NCBI GenBank assembly: GCA_964623885.1
Contig: CAZUVM010000253.1
Location: 1-27,300, forward strand
Source of the DNA: CAZUVM01 sp964623885
Lineage (GTDB): Bacteria > Verrucomicrobiota > Verrucomicrobiia > Limisphaerales > UBA8199
Length of the DNA: 27,300 nucleotides
Direction: 5' to 3'
Shown here: positions 23,947 to 27,300 of the stretch, one piece after another
Layout of the letters: each line of letters starts with the position of its first letter
How positions within the stretch are numbered: position 1 is the first letter of the stretch
Made by a program: the position numbers and the translations under genes
The notes under the pieces: model-generated
Told to the model about the DNA's origin: nothing
Seen by the model: the letters and a program-made list of their open reading frames with translations, nothing else
The model's database searches: none

Positions 23947-23953
23947 AGTGGTT

Positions 23954-24829
23954 TTAGAGCACCACTTCCGTCCCGACTCCCGCGTCGGTGAAGATTTCGA
24001 GCAGCACGGCGTGCGGGACCCGGCCGTCGACGAGCGAGACTTTTTCCACGCCTGACCGAATGGCGGCCACGGCGCTGTCCACCTTCGGGATCATTCCTTT
24101 ATCGACGACGCCCGCCTTTTTCAATCCATCCACCTGGCCGACGTTAAGCCTGGAAATGAGAGTGGCGGGATCTTTTGGATTCTCCAGCAGGCCCGGCACG
24201 TCGCTCATGAAGACCAACCGCCGCGCTTTTAAAGCAATCGCGGCATGGGCCGCCGCTACATCCGCGTTGCAATTATAAATGTGTCCATCTTCGCCGCGGG
24301 CGGTGGGGCTGATTACGGGAGTAATGCCTTTGGTGATGCATTCGAGCAGCGGTGCGGTATTCACGCTGGTGACTTCGCCAACGTAACCGAGATCCAAAAC
24401 GCGCCCGTCCGGACTTTTGAGCTCGTTTTTGCGACATCGGAAAATGTCCGGCCCGGCGAAACCTTTAGCCATGCCGCCGAGCGACTTGATCGTGGATACG
24501 ACCTCAGGGTTAATTTCACGCGAAAGCACTTCGTCGACGATTTTCACCGTGGCTTCATCGGTTACCCGTTGTCCTTGGACAAAATTTGGCTTCAGTCCGG
24601 CTTTCTGCATGGCTCGCGTGATTGCCTTGCCACCGCCGTGAACCACCACCGGGTTAATCTCGACGGCTTCGAGGAAGACGATATCGCGCGCCACGCCATC
24701 GCGCACCTGCGGGTCGGGCGAGTCCATGAAACTGCCGCCGTACTTGATGACGAACGTGGCGCCGTTGAACCGTTGGATGTACGGCAGCGCTTCGAGCAAG
24801 GTATTTGCTTTGGCGATGAGCGTTTGCAT
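23954..24829 (-). CDS. argB: Acetylglutamate kinase
   Basis: A 291-residue amino acid kinase-family protein of normal ArgB length; phosphorylates N-acetylglutamate, the second step of arginine biosynthesis. Motifs: FVIKYGGSFM (N-terminal phosphate-binding region, usually KYGGxAM), VVHGGGKAI, GQRVTD, and the C-terminal DKGMIPKVDSAVAAIRSGV. The N-terminal TLLEALPYIQRFNG helix resembles the kinked helix seen in arginine-inhibited hexameric enzymes, so feedback control is possible but inferred. The ATG at 24829 is preceded by GGGAGG nine bases upstream; the frame continues further upstream only because it overlaps argJ out of frame. Five bases separate it from the argJ stop, so the two are co-transcribed. 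Confidence 0.96.
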   Translation of the reverse strand: MQTLIAKANTLLEALPYIQRFNGATFVIKYGGSFMDSPDPQVRDGVARDIVFLEAVEINPVVVHGGGKAITRAMQKAGLKPNFVQGQRVTDEATVKIVDEVLSREINPEVVSTIKSLGGMAKGFAGPDIFRCRKNELKSPDGRVLDLGYVGEVTSVNTAPLLECITKGITPVISPTARGEDGHIYNCNADVAAAHAAIALKARRLVFMSDVPGLLENPKDPATLISRLNVGQVDGLKKAGVVDKGMIPKVDSAVAAIRSGVEKVSLVDGRVPHAVLLEIFTDAGVGTEVVL

Positions 24830-24834
24830 AAGCC

Positions 24835-26208
24835 TTAACCTCCCAGCGAACTCGGATCGCTGACGTCGCCCTTGTTGAATTCCACATACTCTTCCGTGAG
24901 GTCGGCGGCGTAAATGAGCGCACTGCCGGCACCGAGGTTCAGCCGGATATGCAAATCGAACTCCCGTGGCTCGACCGCGGCACAAAGCTGCTTAAAGCTC
25001 GCGCTGGTGGGTTGGCCGCGTTTGAGGCTCCAAAGGATTTTGCCGCTGCCCGGCGCGCTGTAACCGATATCAACTTTTTCCTCAACCACAGTTGCGGGAC
25101 TGTAACCCAGAGCATCGATAATGCGGCCCCAATTGGGGTCGCCGCCATGCCAACTGGTTTTCACCAGCGAACTATTGGCTACCGCGCGCGCAGCGGCATC
25201 GGCTTCGGCGAAATTCCTGGCGCCGGCGACGCGGACCGTCACGAACCGCGATACCCCCTCGCCGTCTTGCACGATCATTTTTGCTAATTCGAGACACACA
25301 TAATTCAATGCGTGTTGGAAGACCTGAAACTCAGGCGATTTTTGATTTTTGATTTTTGATTTTTGATGGAGCCTAGTGCCGCCTCCGTCGAGCTGCGCGC
25401 TGCCCGCGCCGGCTTGTCCATTTGCCAGGATGAGCACCGTGTCATTCGTGCTCATGTCGCCGTCGACCGTGATACGATTGAAACTATTGGCGACCGCCTC
25501 GTTCAATGCGGCTTTCAGCAGTTTGGCTTCGATGGCTGCGTCGGTAGTGAGAAAGCAGAGCATCGTGGCGTGAAGCGGTTGCGCCGCCGGCCTTTTGCCG
25601 GTCGTGCTCATGCCGGGCTGGATCATACCCGCTCCTTTGCAGATACCGCCGATTCGGATCTTCTGACTCGTTGCTTCAAATTCCACTGCCACTTGTTTTG
25701 AACGGGTGTCGCTAGTGATGATCGCCTCGGCCGCGCGGTCCGCATAGTCCGGCGCCGAGCCCAATTCAACCGCCGCCTCGAGAATGCCTGCGCGAACGTT
25801 ATCCATGGGCAGGGTCATACCAATACGCCCGGTCGAACCGACCAGGACCGAGCCTGCCGCAAGGTTTAAAGCTTGCTCGGTGAAGCGCGCCATCGTCTCC
25901 GCGTCCTTCATGCCCTGACGACCCGTGCAGGCGTTGGCGTTACCTGAGTTAGCCACGATTGCCTGAGCGCGTCCAGTTTTCACGCGCTGCAGACAAACTT
26001 TCACGGGCGCGGCGCAGACCTGGTTGGTCGTGAACAACCCCGCGACCGTTGCCGGCGTTGCCGAAACGATCAACGCCAAATCGCGCTTCCGCCCTTTTTC
26101 CGAACCTTTTCCAGTACCCAGGCGTTTGATATCACAAAAAACTCCGGACGCGCTAAACCCGCGCGGCGCGACAACTGAGCCAGGAACCGATTTCAATTTC
26201 AATTTCAT
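24835..26208 (-). CDS. argJ: Bifunctional ornithine acetyltransferase / N-acetylglutamate synthase
   Basis: A 457-residue ArgJ, longer than the usual ~400. It transfers acetyl from N-acetylornithine to glutamate, recycling the acetyl group. Motifs: GLFTTNQVCAAPV (58-70), VANSGNANACTG (85-96), KGAGMIQPGM, ATMLCFLTTDA with nucleophile T215 where the precursor self-cleaves, and SWHGGDPNWGRIIDALGY (oxyanion/substrate region). Two extra segments are visible. One is 13 residues (201-213) between PGM and ATML, adjacent to the cleavage site where relatives have none. The other, near 278-291, is encoded by four GATTTTT heptamers. Both stay in frame. Its promoter must lie in the region shared with the divergent cupin gene. 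Activity with these insertions is untested. Confidence 0.95.
   Translation of the reverse strand: MKLKLKSVPGSVVAPRGFSASGVFCDIKRLGTGKGSEKGRKRDLALIVSATPATVAGLFTTNQVCAAPVKVCLQRVKTGRAQAIVANSGNANACTGRQGMKDAETMARFTEQALNLAAGSVLVGSTGRIGMTLPMDNVRAGILEAAVELGSAPDYADRAAEAIITSDTRSKQVAVEFEATSQKIRIGGICKGAGMIQPGMSTTGKRPAAQPLHATMLCFLTTDAAIEAKLLKAALNEAVANSFNRITVDGDMSTNDTVLILANGQAGAGSAQLDGGGTRLHQKSKIKNQKSPEFQVFQHALNYVCLELAKMIVQDGEGVSRFVTVRVAGARNFAEADAAARAVANSSLVKTSWHGGDPNWGRIIDALGYSPATVVEEKVDIGYSAPGSGKILWSLKRGQPTSASFKQLCAAVEPREFDLHIRLNLGAGSALIYAADLTEEYVEFNKGDVSDPSSLGG
25337..25367. repeat. Heptanucleotide tract (GATTTTT)4 within argJ
   Basis: Four exact GATTTTT units (25337-25364) followed by GAT. On the coding strand they encode QKSKIKNQKS at about residues 282-291. 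Seven is not a multiple of three, so gain or loss of one unit shifts the frame. Confidence 0.9.
25570..25608. repeat. 39-bp palindrome-containing insertion in argJ before the cleavage threonine
   Basis: Encodes residues 201-213, absent from ArgJ proteins as I know them (PNM|ATML). It contains CCGGC (25587-25591) - CTTTT - GCCGG (25597-25601). Its TGAAGCGGTT (25571-25580) is the reverse complement of AACCGCTTCA in the REP-like cluster at 27037-27046. Confidence 0.6.
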
Positions 26209-26360
26209 CGTTTGTCGCTGACCCGAATAATGGAATGGTTATTCGGAAACAATTACAAAATCGACGGATTTGTTTTTTCGCAGCGTTGCCATGAGGGAGG
26301 TAATGCGCAATTCTCTTGGGGAGTCACGATTTATTATCGCATTGTGACAATGAGTGCAGT

Positions 26361-26424
26361 CGAGGACGAGAACGAGGATGAGGATGAGGAAAAGGACAAG
26401 AACGAGAACGAGGAAGAGGACGAA
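26361..26424. repeat. GA-rich degenerate hexamer tract upstream of the cupin gene
   Basis: Purine-rich run of GAGGAC, GAGAAC and GAGGAT-like units ending about 33 bp before the cupin start. Translated it gives only Asp/Glu/Asn/Lys, which marks it as simple sequence. Similar tract at 23825-23853. Confidence 0.75.
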
Positions 26425-26457
26425 ATCGGACGGTGCATGGAAAGTCCCAACTGAGTT

Positions 26458-26937
26458 ATGCAAAAAGTTAACACCAATACGCTGCCCGAACTGACCTGGG
26501 CCTCGCCCAAAAAGAAATTTGCCGGCGCCGGCAAGCAGGTTTCCGAGGCGTTGGGTCGCAAGTCGGATTCGACGGACATGCGCGAACGGCATCCGTTTGA
26601 TGTCGAGATTTGCCGCATCGCACCGGGCCAGACGCCGTGCCCTTATCATTCGCACAGTGCGCAATGGGAGTTTTATCACGTGATTTCTGGCCGCGGCAAA
26701 GTGCGGCACCTCGAGGGCACAACACCAATCGAACCGGGCGACGCTTTCCTCTTTCAGCCTGGCCAGCCACACCAGCTCACTAATGACGGAAACGAAGATT
26801 TGGTGCTGTATGTGGTGGCGGACAATCCGATTGGTGAGTCGTGCCATTATCCCGATAGTGGCAAGTGGCTGGTCCGTTCGCCCGAAAGGCGCCTGCTTCG
26901 GTCGCAACCTTTGGATTATTTCGACGGCGAAGAATAG
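26458..26937 (+). CDS. Cupin-domain protein
   Basis: A 159-residue single-domain cupin. Motif 1 is PCPYHSHSAQWEFYHVISGRG with metal-ligand candidates H64, H66 and E71; motif 2 is PGDAFLFQPGQPHQLTN with H105, and VLYVVADN closes the barrel. All four ligands are present, so a metal-binding fold is likely. The N-terminal ~45 residues and the tail (SPERRLLRSQPLDYFDGEE) are outside the barrel. Small cupins of this type include sugar isomerases, dioxygenases and binding proteins; I cannot choose among them. ATG at 26458 with only a weak upstream GGAAAG. Divergent from argJ across 249 bp that includes the GA-rich tract. Confidence 0.85.
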   Translation: MQKVNTNTLPELTWASPKKKFAGAGKQVSEALGRKSDSTDMRERHPFDVEICRIAPGQTPCPYHSHSAQWEFYHVISGRGKVRHLEGTTPIEPGDAFLFQPGQPHQLTNDGNEDLVLYVVADNPIGESCHYPDSGKWLVRSPERRLLRSQPLDYFDGEE

Positions 26938-26989
26938 AGGGAGGGGCGCATCTCACTTTTGGACACCTGTTCACCGCCTGTCATTAACA

Positions 26990-27119
26990 CGCTTCAGCGA
27001 CGCTTCAGCGGGGTGGTAGAATGCGATGGGCATCCCAACCGCTTCAGCGGTTTTAGCCCAACAGAAACCGCTAAAGCGGTTAATCAGCACCGTAGCCGTT
27101 ATCCCACCCCGCTTCAGCG
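26990..27119. repeat. REP/BIME-like palindrome cluster
   Basis: Three CGCTTCAGCG units (26990-26999, 27001-27010, 27110-27119) plus two 16-bp palindromes AACCGCTTCAGCGGTT (27037-27052) and AACCGCTAAAGCGGTT (27066-27081). An outer inverted repeat joins 27001-27016 (CGCTTCAGCGGGGTGG) to 27104-27119 with 14 of 16 matches. It lies between the 3' ends of two converging genes, as REP elements usually do. Confidence 0.8.
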
Positions 27120-27127
27120 CATACGCG

Positions 27128-27300
27128 TCAACCTAAGAGGCACGATTTAGCTGCGAGCGATTCGTAAAAATTTTTGCGATCTTTCCTGGTTTCATAGAAG
27201 AGATGGTGCCGCAGGTGCCACTCCAACCACTTGGCCATAGAAATCCCTAACCACGTGGCGGCGAACCAACCAGCGCATTGTCCGATAATGCGCGCCAGTC
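27128..27300 (-). CDS. Unidentified protein, C-terminal fragment at window edge
   Basis: The minus-strand frame ending in TGA at 27128-27130 is open to the window edge. It reads LARIIGQCAGWFAATWLGIS, then MAKWLEWHLRHHLFYETRKD and ends SLAAKSCLLG. A hydrophobic stretch followed by a basic, aromatic-rich tail suggests the end of a membrane protein. Only ~56 residues are visible and I do not recognise the family. Its 3' end faces the REP-like cluster, which fits a real gene ending here. Confidence 0.4.
   Translation of the reverse strand, partial: LARIIGQCAGWFAATWLGISMAKWLEWHLRHHLFYETRKDRKNFYESLAAKSCLLG

Larger units (their letters stand above)
23555..23953. other. 399-bp intergenic region upstream of the DUF3160 gene
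   Basis: Contains the DUF3160 ribosome binding site, a 12-bp perfect palindrome CTGCGGCCGCAG (23708-23719), direct repeat copy 2, a GA-rich tract with GATTAC hexamers (23825-23875), a short hairpin GCCATC-GGC-GATGGC (23884-23898) and a hairpin just past the argB stop. No protein-coding gene is evident. Confidence 0.6.

Noticed and set aside
26212..26454. 80-residue open frame with an Asp/Glu/Asn-rich tail
   Set aside because: Its tail is only the translated GA-rich simple repeat, the rest has no family features, and it occupies the argJ-cupin promoter region.

Overview
The window looks like a chromosomal segment of a soil or freshwater Verrucomicrobia-type bacterium, possibly near Pedosphaera/Limisphaerales. 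This is inferred from gene content, not from a marker gene. The supporting points are a bacterial deoxyhypusine-synthase-like protein, an ExeA/GspB pair beside a CAAX-protease-like membrane protein, large secreted glycosidases that both end in an 'FYRL' module, a DUF3160/beta-propeller protein, moderately high GC, and many genes with weak or no Shine-Dalgarno sequence. There are no rRNA or tRNA genes, no CRISPR array and no intact transposase.

Layout. 1-1875: 3' part of an M13 (PepO/neprilysin) metallopeptidase gene. 1964-3522: stand-alone LigD-type 3'-phosphoesterase and a PfkB/1-phosphofructokinase-like sugar kinase, facing an orphan NarL-type response regulator (3546-4277, minus). 4457-6941: agmatine deiminase (minus) and a deoxyhypusine-synthase-like enzyme (plus), divergently arranged; a plausible polyamine pair. 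6946-10821: a minus-strand run of ExeA-like ATPase, GspB-like anchor, CPBP/CAAX protease and an RluA pseudouridine synthase fused to an rRNA-type methyltransferase. 11037-16437: two secreted glycoside hydrolases (GH16 laminarinase-like; GH30-like with Ig-type repeats), separated by 571 bp of non-coding or decayed DNA. 16740-19559: an eight-helix DoxX-like membrane protein, a D-cysteine desulfhydrase/ACC deaminase-family PLP enzyme (minus) and a YiiX-like cysteine hydrolase. 19748-23554 (minus): a 1268-residue DUF3160 plus eleven-repeat propeller protein, flanked by ~55-bp direct repeats. 23954-26208 (minus): argJ-argB operon for cyclic arginine biosynthesis. 26458-26937: cupin. 26990-27119: REP/BIME-like palindrome cluster, followed by the 3' end of an unknown minus-strand gene.

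The most unusual signal cuts across genes. Three otherwise normal enzymes (agmatine deiminase, the RluA fusion and ArgJ) carry four short extra peptides encoded by palindromic or tandem-repeat DNA and kept in frame. One sits directly before the self-cleavage threonine of ArgJ, and another is a four-unit heptanucleotide tract in argJ whose length change would shift the frame. With the REP cluster, the GA-rich tracts and the paired direct repeats, this suggests a genome with active small dispersed repeats that enter coding sequence and are tolerated there.
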